In this document: positions 8,410 through 15,521 of the stretch, piece by piece
Numbering within the stretch: position 1 is the stretch's first letter
Layout: every line of letters begins with the position of its first letter
DNA from: Myxococcus xanthus
GTDB lineage: Bacteria > Myxococcota > Myxococcia > Myxococcales > Myxococcaceae
Reading direction: 5' to 3'
NCBI RefSeq assembly: GCF_013116825.1
Contig: NZ_JABFNS010000097.1
Location: forward strand, 1 to 35,792
DNA: 35,792 nucleotides
The notes under the pieces: model-generated
Databases searched by the model: none
What the model saw: the letters and a program-made list of their open reading frames with translations, nothing else
Told to the model about the DNA's origin: nothing
Made by a program: the position numbers and the translations under genes

Positions 8410-9999
8410 TCAGGGCTCGTCGCCCAGTCCGTACTCCTTGAGTTTCCGCGCGAGCGTGTTGCGGCCAATCTCCAGCACGCGGGCCGCGGCGGTGCGGTTG
8501 CCCTTCACGGCGTCCAGCACGCGCAGGATGTGGCGGCGTTCGACCTCCGCCAGTGGCAGCAGGCCCGCATCCATGGGCGCGGGCGCGGCTGGCGCGTTGA
8601 CACCGTGCGCGGCAGCCGGAGTCGGCAGGGTGTTCCGGTCCACATCGGGCAGGGGCAGGTGCTCTTCGAGAATCTCCCCTTCACAGAGCACCACGGCGCT
8701 CTCGATGCAGTTCTCCAGCTCCCGCACGTTTCCGGGCCAGCGGTAGCGCTTGAGGCGCTCCACCGCGGCGGCGCTGAGGCGGGGCGGCGTCAGCCGGTGC
8801 CTCCGGGCGACGGCGGCGACGAAGTGGCGGGCGAGCCGCTCGATGTCCTCCGCGCCGCGCTCCCGCAGCGGCGGCAGCACCACCTCGACGACCTTGATGC
8901 GGTAGTAGAGGTCCTCGCGGAAGCGGCCCTCGGCCACCATGCGGGCCAGGTCCCGGTGGGTGGCCGCGACGATGCGCACGTCCACCTTCACGGCCTGGGT
9001 GCCACCCACGCGCTCGAACTCGCGATCCTGGATGACCCGCAGCAACTTGCCCTGCACCGGCAGGGGCAGCTCGCCAATCTCGTCGATGAACACCGTGCCG
9101 CCGCTGGCTGCCTCGAACTTGCCGGGTACGCGGTGGTCCGCGCCGGTGAAGGCGCCGCGTTCGTGGCCGAAGAGCTCGTTCTCGATGAGCGTGGCGGGCA
9201 GCGCCGCGCAGTCCACCTTGATGAAGGACTGGTCCCTGCGGGGGCCATTCACGTGGACGGCACGGGCGAACAGCTCCTTGCCGCTGCCGCTCTCGCCGCG
9301 CAGCAGCACCGTCGCGTCGGTGGGCGCGGCCTTGCGCACCAGCCGGTAGATGGCTTGGAGCTGCGGGGACTCGCCGATGATGCGGTTGAAGAAGTAGCCC
9401 ACCGGTACCTGGGGCTGGTCCTTCGCGCGCTGGAGCTCCTGGTAGAGGCTGGTGCTCTGGAGGGCGGTGCTCACCTGCGAGGCGATGGCGGTGAGCCGCT
9501 GCGTGTCGTCGTCGGTGAAGCGGTCCGCGCCGCGGCGGTTGAGGACCTGGAGCACGCCGTAGAGGGCGCCGTCCCCGTCGCGCAGTGGCACGGCGAGCAG
9601 GCTGGTGGTGCGGTAGCCCGTCATCCGGTCGATGTCCGCGAAGAAGCGCTGCTCGCCGCGCGGGTCCGGCACGTTGATGGCGTGCCCCGCCTGGGCGACG
9701 GTGCCGGCGACGCCCTGGCCCAGCTTGACGCGAATCTGGGACACCTCGGGCAGGTGCGCGGCGCGACTGAACAGCTCGTGGCGGGCCGGGTCCAGCAGCC
9801 AGAGGGTGCCGCGGTCCGCTTGCAAGGTGATGGCGATGCGGTCCATCAGCGTCTGGAGGAACGCGTCGAGGTCCACCTCTCTGCCGACGAGCCCTCCGAA
9901 GGGGAGGAGGACCTGGGAGACGTCCGAGGGGGCTTGGGGCATGGCGGGCAACGGCGGCAGGACGAAGGCGGAGGTCGCACCATAACATCCAGGGGGCAT
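8410..9999 (-). CDS. Sigma54-dependent transcriptional activator, GAF-AAA-Fis
   Basis: An NtrC-family enhancer-binding protein of 529 residues that remodels sigma54 RNA polymerase by ATP hydrolysis. Domains: GAF sensor at about 42-185 in place of a phosphorylated receiver; AAA+ core at about 200-435 with Walker A GESGSGKE (235-242), the sigma54-contact loop GAFTGA (282-287), Walker [12 protein letters not shown] (301-311) and [13 protein letters not shown] (418-430); Fis-type HTH at about 484-523 ([20 protein letters not shown]). ATG 9999 is preferred because GAGAGG lies about 8 bases upstream and the start is 13 bases after the hydrolase stop; ATG 9942 has no ribosome site. Sensing is probably by a small ligand or redox signal through GAF, since no receiver is present. 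Co-transcription with the hydrolase suggests linked function. Confidence 0.95.
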   Translation of the reverse strand: MPPGCYGATSAFVLPPLPAMPQAPSDVSQVLLPFGGLVGREVDLDAFLQTLMDRIAITLQADRGTLWLLDPARHELFSRAAHLPEVSQIRVKLGQGVAGTVAQAGHAINVPDPRGEQRFFADIDRMTGYRTTSLLAVPLRDGDGALYGVLQVLNRRGADRFTDDDTQRLTAIASQVSTALQSTSLYQELQRAKDQPQVPVGYFFNRIIGESPQLQAIYRLVRKAAPTDATVLLRGESGSGKELFARAVHVNGPRRDQSFIKVDCAALPATLIENELFGHERGAFTGADHRVPGKFEAASGGTVFIDEIGELPLPVQGKLLRVIQDREFERVGGTQAVKVDVRIVAATHRDLARMVAEGRFREDLYYRIKVVEVVLPPLRERGAEDIERLARHFVAAVARRHRLTPPRLSAAAVERLKRYRWPGNVRELENCIESAVVLCEGEILEEHLPLPDVDRNTLPTPAAAHGVNAPAAPAPMDAGLLPLAEVERRHILRVLDAVKGNRTAAARVLEIGRNTLARKLKEYGLGDEP

Positions 10000-10012
10000 G
10001 GGACCGCCCCTC

Positions 10013-10846
10013 TCAGGCCGCGCGGCCCAGCAGCAGCCGCTGGCCTTCGCGGGCGGGCTCGCAGATGGGGAAGAGGGCGCGGGCCTGCTCCGCCATGTCC
10101 TCGAGCACGTCGTCGCCGTGCGCCGGGTCATGGTGGAACAGGCACAGCCGGCGCGCCCCCACCAGCCCGGCCACGCCCGCGGCATCCATCATGGTGGAGT
10201 GGCCCCAGCCCTTCTTCGCCACGCCCTTGCGGCCCTCGTATTCGTCCGGCGTGTACTGCGCGTCCAGGCACAGGACGTCCGCGCCCTCGAAGAGGCGGCC
10301 CACCTCCGGCGCGAGCTCTTGTACCCGCACCTCCACGTCCGTGGCGTAGACGAACGAATGGCCATCCGCCTCCACGCGGTACGCCAGACACCCTTGCGGG
10401 TGCGGCACGTCGATGGGCGTGACGCGGAAGGGGCCCACCTCCACGGGCCGGGCATGCATCGCCGAGCGGAAGTCCATCCGCGAGCGCATGGTGCTCAGCG
10501 GCACCGGGAAGTGGGGCGGCTGCATCTGCGCGGCCAACTCGGACTGGAGCGCCTGGGCCCCATTCGCGCCCGGGCCGTAGAGCGTCAGCTCGGACGTGGG
10601 CAGCCAGGCCGGCGTGAAGAAGGGGAAGCCCTGCACGTGGTCCCAATGCAGGTGCGAGAAGAAGAGCGTGGCCTTCTGAGGCGCGCCCTCGCGCATCATG
10701 ATTTCGCCCAGTGCGCGGATGCCCGTCCCCGCATCCAGGATGAGGCGGTGGCCCTGGCTGGTCACCTCCACGCAGGCCGTGTTGCCACCAATGCGCGAGC
10801 CCGACACCGCGATGCTCCCCCGAACGCCATGAAACCGGACTTCCAT
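10013..10846 (-). CDS. Metallo-beta-lactamase-fold hydrolase
   Basis: 277 residues of the Lactamase_B_2 type. The zinc-binding signature HLHWDH is at residues 65-70, with further ligand candidates H149 (VPHPQG), D170 (YATDVE), H216 (GWGHST) and H238/H239 (FHHDPAH). The N terminus VRGSIAVSG...GGNTACVEV is typical of a group of stand-alone MBL phosphodiesterase-like enzymes. The substrate is not predictable from sequence; cyclic nucleotide or phosphodiester substrates are known in the wider fold. The start has a near-perfect AAGGAGG ribosome site 7 bases upstream. It is the first gene of a two-gene operon with the sigma54 activator and is preceded by a sigma54-type promoter. Confidence 0.9.
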   Translation of the reverse strand: MEVRFHGVRGSIAVSGSRIGGNTACVEVTSQGHRLILDAGTGIRALGEIMMREGAPQKATLFFSHLHWDHVQGFPFFTPAWLPTSELTLYGPGANGAQALQSELAAQMQPPHFPVPLSTMRSRMDFRSAMHARPVEVGPFRVTPIDVPHPQGCLAYRVEADGHSFVYATDVEVRVQELAPEVGRLFEGADVLCLDAQYTPDEYEGRKGVAKKGWGHSTMMDAAGVAGLVGARRLCLFHHDPAHGDDVLEDMAEQARALFPICEPAREGQRLLLGRAA

Positions 10847-10905
10847 CGTGAGCCTCCTTGAATGGGGGGCCTCCACGTGGGGCGCCCTCATGCCCGGAGC
10901 CTCAG

Positions 10906-10921
10906 AGCATGGGGTATGCCA
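10906..10921 (-). promoter_or_regulatory. Candidate sigma54 (-24/-12) promoter of the hydrolase/activator operon
   Basis: On the minus strand the sequence reads TGGCAT, 5 bases, ATGCT. GG and GC are separated by exactly 10 bases, matching the sigma54 consensus TGGCAC-N5-TTGCA at nearly all key positions. The start codon lies about 60 bases downstream. Confidence 0.5.
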
Positions 10922-10981
10922 TTTCCAAGTGCGCGGAATCAGAGGCGAGGGCCTCGGGCGCACCCACCGGTGCTCCAGAGT

Positions 10982-11010
10982 GGATCGCGCTCGCCTGGTG
11001 CGGGCGATCC
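10982..11010. promoter_or_regulatory. Inverted repeat, candidate enhancer (UAS)
   Basis: A perfect 7-base inverted repeat, GGATCGC, 15 bases, GCGATCC, flanked on both sides by ACCGGT palindromes (10966-10971 and 11013-11018). It lies about 85-115 bases upstream of the inferred transcription start of the sigma54 promoter, the distance at which enhancer-binding proteins act. Confidence 0.4.
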
Positions 11011-11066
11011 AAACCGGTACAGGTCGCCCGCGTGGCAGGGCGGCGGGCACGCCTTCCAACGCCAAG

Positions 11067-11098
11067 GGGCGCGTGAGTGGTGGTCCACTCTCGCGCCC
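11067..11098 (-). terminator. Strong stem-loop after lspA
   Basis: A 7+6 base stem (GGGCGCG and GAGTGG pairing with CCACTC and CGCGCCC) broken by one T:T mismatch, with a 4-base loop. It begins 9 bases past the lspA stop. There is no T tract. It should separate lspA from the downstream hydrolase operon. Confidence 0.55.
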
Positions 11099-11107
11099 AC
11101 GCCCTGG

Positions 11108-11647
11108 CTAGTCGCCCTGGCTCGGAGCGGGAGCGGGAGCGGGAGCGGGCGCAGGGGCCGGCTGAGGACGACGGGAGTCGAAGGCCATCAAGATGGCGCC
11201 GACGACGAGCGCGGCGTCCGCGACGTTGAAGGCATACCAGGGGTTCACCGGCCAGAACCCGAAGTCAGCGACGACGAAGTCCGTCACGCTGCCCAGGCGG
11301 ACGCGATCAATCAGGTTGCCAATGCCGGCGCCGACGAGGCCGAGCGCGACGTGCAGCCGGTAGTGGTCCGCGGGCGACTGGCGGACCAGGTGGATGACCA
11401 GCAGGAAGACGGGGATGGCCACCGCGCTGAGGATGAGCTGGGCGTAGGGCAGCGACCGGAACATGCCGAAGGTGATGCCGGTGTTCTCCACGTACTGGAA
11501 GCGGATGACGTCGCCGAAGACGCTCATGCCGGTGTAGCCCAGGGGCTTCACGTGCTCGCGGACGAGGACCTTCGTCCATTGGTCGAGGATGAGCAGCAGC
11601 GTGGCCAGCCCACCCACGACGAGGTACTTTCGACGCTCCGGAGTCAT
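11108..11647 (-). CDS. lspA: Lipoprotein signal peptidase (SPase II)
   Basis: An inner-membrane aspartyl protease of 179 residues that cleaves prolipoprotein signal peptides before the lipid-modified cysteine. Four hydrophobic spans are visible (about 8-24, 68-88, 98-112 and 138-155). The family motifs GNLIDRVRLGSVTDF (111-124) and FNVADA (140-145) are present; D123 and D144 are the likely catalytic pair. AGGAGG lies 11 bases before ATG 11647. The C terminus carries a (Pro-Ala)n tail encoded by a GGAGCG hexamer repeat, which is not part of the core enzyme. Myxococcus species are known to carry several lspA copies, some tied to resistance to the LspA inhibitor myxovirescin; whether this is the housekeeping copy cannot be told from the window. 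Confidence 0.97.
   Translation of the reverse strand: MTPERRKYLVVGGLATLLLILDQWTKVLVREHVKPLGYTGMSVFGDVIRFQYVENTGITFGMFRSLPYAQLILSAVAIPVFLLVIHLVRQSPADHYRLHVALGLVGAGIGNLIDRVRLGSVTDFVVADFGFWPVNPWYAFNVADAALVVGAILMAFDSRRPQPAPAPAPAPAPAPSQGD
11124..11147. repeat. Hexamer microsatellite in the lspA 3' end
   Basis: Four exact tandem copies of GGAGCG (plus-strand reading), followed by a degenerate fifth. They encode the Pro-Ala tail of LspA. Gain or loss of one unit would add or remove two codons without shifting the frame. Confidence 0.8.
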
Positions 11648-12041
11648 TGGCGGCGCAGCCTCCTATAAATGAGGTGGCCGGACAACCACCGGGAGTGTCG
11701 GAGAGCGGATGCTCATCGTGCTCTCAGGGCCATTGGCAGACCGAGTTACCGCGTGGGGAAGGGCCAGGCGACGAGGGGCGCCGGTACCGGCGTGGGCCGC
11801 TCCATGCACGGTAGTAGCCGTATTTCTGGAGCGTTTCCAACTGCCAGAGCCCCGGGCCCACCCGGCCAAGGCGGGCAGCCCAGCGGTCGCTCGGAAAGTC
11901 CCTGGCTTCAGGCATTCGCGGCCGTGTCCAGGCCCAGTGCGTCGTCACCGCCCAATCACCCATGGCGAAACATCCCAGCACGAGGGCCAGAGGGAAACGA
12001 GTGCTTCTGTTCGTCCAACGGCCGGACCAAGATAGGGGGCA
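11648..12041. other. 394-base gap between divergent lspA and the DTW gene
   Basis: This should contain promoters for lspA (leftward) and for the DTW gene (rightward). I see no strong sigma70 or sigma54 element. The main structure is a minus-strand Trp-rich reading frame, listed separately. Plus-strand frames here have poor codon use. Confidence 0.5.
11724..11963 (-). CDS. Possible small Trp-rich protein upstream of lspA
   Basis: A 79-residue minus-strand frame ending 76 bases before the lspA start. It contains seven Trp and a run of LETLQKYGYYRAWSG, unusual for random GC-rich antisense sequence, but third-position GC (about 70%) is below that of neighbouring genes. In-frame sequence just upstream of the ATG encodes a hydrophobic stretch ending in LVLGC, which resembles a lipobox, and an alternative GTG lies at 11981. 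No good ribosome site is visible. It could be a small real gene, a decayed gene remnant, or chance. Confidence 0.25.
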   Translation of the reverse strand: MGDWAVTTHWAWTRPRMPEARDFPSDRWAARLGRVGPGLWQLETLQKYGYYRAWSGPRRYRRPSSPGPSPRGNSVCQWP

Positions 12042-12614
12042 GTGTCTTCCCGTCTCGCCAGTCGCCCGCGTTGTTCCCGCTGCAACCTGGCGCTTCACCT
12101 GTGTCTGTGTGACGAGATTCCCCAGGTCCACACGCGGACGCGAATCCTCCTCCTGCAGCACGTGATGGAGATCGCGAAGAAGAGCAACACCGGCGGCGTG
12201 GCCGCGCTGGCGTTGGTGAACTCGAAGCGCCTCATCCACGGCTCCCTCAGCGGGAGCGCGGAGCTGGAGCTGCTCTCCGAGCCTGGGACGTGGCTGCTCT
12301 ACCCAGATGGGCCGCCCGCGCCGCCCGATGCACCGCCACCGCGGCAGCTGGTGGTGCTGGACGCGAGCTGGTCTCAGGCGCGGCGGATGACACAACGGGT
12401 CGCCGCGCTCCGGACGCTGCCTCGCCTGGCGCTGCCGCCGCCGGAGCCAGGGCTGCTCCGGCTCCGCGAACCTTCGCACCCCTCCGGGATGTCCACCCTG
12501 GATGCCGTGGCTCGAGCGGTGGCGGCGTTGGAGGGGGCCGAAGTGGCCATGCCCCTGGCGCGGCTCGCCGCGCTCCGAGTCCAGCGGATCGCCGAGTGCG
12601 GGACCTTGTATTGA
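12042..12614 (+). CDS. DTW-domain tRNA-uridine aminocarboxypropyltransferase
   Basis: 190 residues. DTW-domain enzymes (TapT/YfiP in E. coli) transfer the aminocarboxypropyl group of SAM to a tRNA uridine (acp3U). Visible are the N-terminal zinc-type cysteines C11, C14, C21 and C23; the family signature as D107-A-S-W110 followed by SQARRM (DASW in place of the more usual DGTW); and the later conserved HPSGMSTLDAVA segment. The GTG start at 12042 has AGGGGG closely upstream; no ATG start precedes the cysteine motif. It is probably transcribed alone, because a stem-loop follows the stop directly. Confidence 0.87.
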   Translation: MSSRLASRPRCSRCNLALHLCLCDEIPQVHTRTRILLLQHVMEIAKKSNTGGVAALALVNSKRLIHGSLSGSAELELLSEPGTWLLYPDGPPAPPDAPPPRQLVVLDASWSQARRMTQRVAALRTLPRLALPPPEPGLLRLREPSHPSGMSTLDAVARAVAALEGAEVAMPLARLAALRVQRIAECGTLY

Positions 12615-12622
12615 GTCCCCGG

Positions 12623-12640
12623 GGAGCCGTGCGCGGCTCC
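12623..12640 (+). terminator. Stem-loop after the DTW gene
   Basis: A perfect 7-base stem, GGAGCCG and CGGCTCC, with the 4-base loop TGCG, starting 8 bases after the DTW stop. No clear T tract follows. Confidence 0.5.
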
Positions 12641-12689
12641 GTGTCTTCGTGAATCGACACGCGCTTGAGCCGGTCCTGATGGGTACGGG

Positions 12690-12812
12690 ATGTCTGTGAT
12701 TGAGCTGCCGGGCGGGGGGCATCCACGGCTTCTCCGCGGGAGCGATGCGTTCGGAGCGCGGAGCCGGCGCTGGCTCGCGGCGGCGCCCGGCGCCGTGATG
12801 TCAGTGGCGTGA
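12690..12812 (+). CDS. Possible 40-residue small ORF
   Basis: An ATG frame of 40 residues beginning MSVIELPGGG and ending GAVMSVA. It lies between the DTW gene and the radical SAM promoter region. The upstream ribosome site is weak. It has no Cys and no repeated core. It is listed only because a radical SAM enzyme with an unknown substrate follows; it may well be non-coding. Confidence 0.15.
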   Translation: MSVIELPGGGHPRLLRGSDAFGARSRRWLAAAPGAVMSVA

Positions 12813-12822
12813 GTTAAAGAGA

Positions 12823-12906
12823 ATGTCGCGGCAGATGAGCCTCCTCCCGGGAGCTCGCGAAGAAGCAGAAAAACTCGCTCTTGCAGATAAAATGAAATCC
12901 GCGTAA
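12823..12906 (+). CDS. Possible 27-residue small ORF
   Basis: An ATG frame of 27 residues (MSRQMSLLPG, then an amphipathic EEAEKLALADKMKSA helix-like end) with AAAGAGA just before the start. It overlaps the promoter-like hexamers, which argues against it being translated. Low support. Confidence 0.15.
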   Translation: MSRQMSLLPGAREEAEKLALADKMKSA

Positions 12907-12909
12907 CAT
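12881..12909 (+). promoter_or_regulatory. Candidate sigma70-type promoter of the radical SAM operon
   Basis: TTGCAG, 17 bases, TAACAT in an AT-rich island. An alternative -10, TAAAAT, lies at 12888-12893. The inferred start falls on the palindromes at 12915-12932, leaving a leader of about 215 bases before ATG 13132. Confidence 0.35.
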
Positions 12910-12914
12910 CTCTG

Positions 12915-12932
12915 TGACGTCAGCCTAGGCTG
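12915..12932. promoter_or_regulatory. Overlapping palindromes, candidate operator
   Basis: TGACGTCA (8-base perfect palindrome, 12915-12922) overlaps CAGCCTAGGCTG (12-base perfect palindrome, 12921-12932), right at the inferred transcription start of the candidate promoter. Confidence 0.35.
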
Positions 12933-13131
12933 GCTCTTCTATTTCAAGAGGTCACGAGGGGGAGCCCCGGAAGGTTCGGGGGCGCTGTCGGGCGGATGTG
13001 ACTGTACCCATGCTCAAGGCGGCAGGGGCGTCCTCCTGGGCGTGGTGTGTCTTTCGATTGGGCGGCTCAGATTCATCAACCAAGGCTCTGCGGCCCATTG
13101 TCGGCTGCGGGGCTGTTCTGAATTCCTCACC

Positions 13132-14130
13132 ATGTCCGTACGCATCAGAGAGCGCCAGGAGAGCTGGGGCACCATCATCTACGACAACCTCCGCGATGAG
13201 TTCTCGGCGAAGGTGTTCGAGGGCTGCGTGCCTGTGCCGCGGAGTCCCATTGGCTGTGGATGGCTGGTCACCGCGCCGTGCAACCTCGTGTGTATCCACT
13301 GCTACGGGAACGTCGAGGACCTGCCGTCGAAGCGGCTCTCCACGCCCCAGCAGCTCAAGGTGGCCGACGAGGTCATCCGCGCGGGAATCATGCGACAGAT
13401 TCTCTCTGGCGGTGAGCCGTTGATGCGCCGAGACACGTTGAACGTCATCGACAAGCTCACGGACCATGGTGTCGCCACCATCCTCGGCACCAACGGCACC
13501 TTCCTGACGCAGCAGATGATGAAGACGGTGTCTCGCTGCACGCGGGTGGAAATCAGCCTCGATTCCATGGACGAGCGGGTCAACAACGAGATTCGCCCCA
13601 GCCGCAACGCCAAGGGTAACACCTACCAGGAGACGCTCCGGGCCATGGGCCTGTGCGTGGACAATGGCGTGGCGCCGCGCATCCTGACCTGTCTCAACCG
13701 CCACAACAGCCAGCATGTCGAGGAACTGGCCCAGTTCATCTACGAGCGGGGCATCCGCGACTGGGCCATCTCCTGGACGCTCTCCGCCGGCCGCGCCTAT
13801 CACATCTACGGCGAGTTGATGCCGGAGGAGACGTCGCATGTCACCGCGGCCGTGGAGCGGCTGCGGGAGCGCTACCCCGACATGCAGATTCGCCTGTCGG
13901 ACCGCACCGTCAACTACAGCCGCTACTACTTCCTCATCTGGCCGGACGGGATGATGGGCACCGAGGAGATCGTCACCGGCAAGAAGCTCTTCTTCAGCTC
14001 GCTGGTGACGGGCGCCGTCCAGGACGGTTGGAAGCAGGAGAACTACGACCTGGACGCCCACTTCCGGAAGTGGGTGGGGGATCGCATCGAGGTCATTCCC
14101 ATGGAAGGCCGGAAGCCCCTGGTCGCATAG
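13132..14130 (+). CDS. Radical SAM enzyme of unknown substrate
   Basis: 332 residues. Cluster-binding CxxxCxxC is at C50, C54 and C57 (APCNLVCIHCYGN), followed by the SAM-binding LSGGEPL (91-97) and strands typical of the partial TIM barrel (ILGTNGTFL, VEISLDSMD, ILTCLNRHN). No Cys-rich SPASM or twitch tail is present, so only one FeS cluster is expected. The N terminus RERQESWGTIIYD precedes the core and resembles the lead-in of some peptide- or cofactor-modifying radical SAM proteins (inference). ATG 13132 is used because the longer GTG 13042 frame adds an unlikely Cys-containing tail; neither start has a strong ribosome site. It is followed after 12 bases by the Nudix gene, which overlaps the exporter, suggesting one transcription unit. 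Confidence 0.92.
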   Translation: MSVRIRERQESWGTIIYDNLRDEFSAKVFEGCVPVPRSPIGCGWLVTAPCNLVCIHCYGNVEDLPSKRLSTPQQLKVADEVIRAGIMRQILSGGEPLMRRDTLNVIDKLTDHGVATILGTNGTFLTQQMMKTVSRCTRVEISLDSMDERVNNEIRPSRNAKGNTYQETLRAMGLCVDNGVAPRILTCLNRHNSQHVEELAQFIYERGIRDWAISWTLSAGRAYHIYGELMPEETSHVTAAVERLRERYPDMQIRLSDRTVNYSRYYFLIWPDGMMGTEEIVTGKKLFFSSLVTGAVQDGWKQENYDLDAHFRKWVGDRIEVIPMEGRKPLVA

Positions 14131-14142
14131 GATGTCCGTGGC

Positions 14143-14661
14143 ATGGAGCTGATTGACATCATTGACACCCAGGGGCAGGTGGTGGGGAGCGCGCCCCGCG
14201 ACCAGATCTACGGCCAGAAGCTGCCCCATCGCATCGTGCATGTGATGGTGGAGCGCGACGGCAAGGTCTTCCTGCAGCGGCGCTCCCGGCACATGACCTT
14301 CATGCCCGGCCACCTGTGCACGTCCGCGGGAGGCCACGTGAGCGCGGGCGAGGCGCCCCTGGAGGCCGCCCAGCGGGAGCTCCTGGAGGAGCTGGGCCTG
14401 GAGGGCCCGCTGGTGCCCGTGGCCGAGTTCGTCTTCGACGATGGGCACCACCGGCGCATCTTCCTCTACCGCGCCCGAATGGAGGGCCCGCTGCGCCTCT
14501 CCGAGCGGGAGGTGGACGGGGGCATGTTCCTGGCGCCGGAGGAGTTGGGGCGGCTGCTGGACGAGCCCTGTCATCCCCAGTTGTGGCCCTGTCTGGAGCA
14601 CCTCTTCCCCGGGCCGAGCGCCGACGCGCGGACGCGATGGAAACCGTCCTCTATTCGCTGA
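14143..14661 (+). CDS. Nudix hydrolase, isopentenyl-diphosphate-isomerase-like/YfcD-like
   Basis: 172 residues. A perfect Nudix box, GX5EX7REUXEEXGU, spans residues 64-86 (GHVSAGE...RELLEELGL), giving the Mg-binding helix for cleavage of a nucleoside-diphosphate-X or similar diphosphate. The lead-in VVGSAPRDQIY...LPHRIVHVMV and QRRS resemble the IDI/YfcD branch. True IDI needs extra catalytic Cys and Glu, which I cannot confirm, so hydrolase activity is the safer call. Its 3' end overlaps the start of the exporter gene by 25 bases in another frame, so the two are translationally linked. The substrate is unknown. Confidence 0.92.
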   Translation: MELIDIIDTQGQVVGSAPRDQIYGQKLPHRIVHVMVERDGKVFLQRRSRHMTFMPGHLCTSAGGHVSAGEAPLEAAQRELLEELGLEGPLVPVAEFVFDDGHHRRIFLYRARMEGPLRLSEREVDGGMFLAPEELGRLLDEPCHPQLWPCLEHLFPGPSADARTRWKPSSIR

Positions 14662-15521
14662 CGTCCGTCCTGTTGCGGTCGGGAAACAGCGTCTTCGACC
14701 GGCTCAGCTACGGGCTCCGTCGCCAGTCCATCCTCGTCCTCAACTTCGCCAACAACTTCGTCCCGTTCCTCTTGCTGGCGGCGCTGACGCCGCTGCTGCC
14801 CATGGCGGACCGGGCGGGGTGGGCGCTCTATGGCAACGCGAGGCTCGCGCTCTTCGCGGTGAGCGTCCAGGGGGTGGCCTTCGCCTTCTCCTACGGCTTC
14901 CGGCACCTCACGGTCGCCCGGGTGAACATCGCCTCGCGCATCGGGGATGTGCTCATCCCTCTGGCGCTCATGCTGTCCGGCCGCACGGTGCACTGGACCG
15001 AGTATCTGTTCGCCCTCGCCGTGTCCGGCTGCTCGCTGCTGGCCGCGGGAGGTGGCTCGGACAGCCGCCGCGCCCTGTGGCTGCCGGCGTTCTTCATCAC
15101 CGTGGCCGTCCTCGTGCAGAGCCTCTGCGGGGAGCTCTTCTTCCAGGGCCAGCCTTCGGGCGTGGCGTCCAACCTGGAGGTGAGCACCGCCTTGATGTTC
15201 TGGAGGAGCGCGGCCTGTCTGGTGCTGCTGATCGTCTTCGGCGCCCGGGGGACGCTGGGGGCGCAGTTGAGCGAGCTGGTCGTGGACGGCCGCGCACGCA
15301 CCAACCTGCTCGTGCGCGCCCTCTTCACCGTGGGCAATCAGGTCGCCTTCGTCATGGCGCTGGCGGCGGGAAACCGCGTCGTCGCCTGGCCCATCCTCAA
15401 CTCGGTGACGCTCTTCTCCCTGGTGTTCGCCAACGCCTTCATCCAGGAGGCGCCCGCGCGGCGCGAGGTGTTCGCCGTCGTGGCCATCGTCGCGTTGGCG
15501 GTGCTCAAGGCCGCGCTGTAG
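14637..15521 (+). CDS. DMT/EamA-like membrane transporter
   Basis: 294 residues with about nine to ten hydrophobic spans from residue 30 onward, in the two-repeat arrangement typical of drug/metabolite transporters (for example FVPFLLLAALTPLL, RVNIASRIGDVLIPLALML and ILNSVTLFSLVFANAFIQEA). ATG 14637 lies inside the 3' end of the Nudix gene; no strong ribosome site is seen, consistent with coupled translation. The 3' end overlaps the tail of the convergent GMC dehydrogenase gene by 17 bases. Export of the product made by the radical SAM/Nudix pair is a reasonable but unproven idea. Confidence 0.83.
   Translation: METVLYSLTSVLLRSGNSVFDRLSYGLRRQSILVLNFANNFVPFLLLAALTPLLPMADRAGWALYGNARLALFAVSVQGVAFAFSYGFRHLTVARVNIASRIGDVLIPLALMLSGRTVHWTEYLFALAVSGCSLLAAGGGSDSRRALWLPAFFITVAVLVQSLCGELFFQGQPSGVASNLEVSTALMFWRSAACLVLLIVFGARGTLGAQLSELVVDGRARTNLLVRALFTVGNQVAFVMALAAGNRVVAWPILNSVTLFSLVFANAFIQEAPARREVFAVVAIVALAVLKAAL

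Larger units (their letters stand above)
12615..13131. other. 517-base leader region upstream of the radical SAM gene
   Basis: No long gene is supported here. The region holds the stem-loop after the DTW gene, two very small frames (12690-12812 and 12823-12906), an AT-richer stretch at about 12813-12950 with promoter-like hexamers, and overlapping palindromes at 12915-12932. The 3' part (12950-13131) is GC-rich again and without recognised signals. Confidence 0.6.

Noticed and set aside
8284-10422. 712-residue plus-strand frame
   Set aside because: Mirror of the sigma54 activator gene and part of the hydrolase gene; low-complexity Arg/Pro/Ala tail.
13042-13131. GTG extension of the radical SAM gene
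   Set aside because: Adds a tail without family features and no better ribosome site; the conserved lead-in begins right after ATG 13132.
12952-14601. 549-residue minus-strand frame
   Set aside because: Mirror of the radical SAM and Nudix genes, both of which have intact catalytic motifs.
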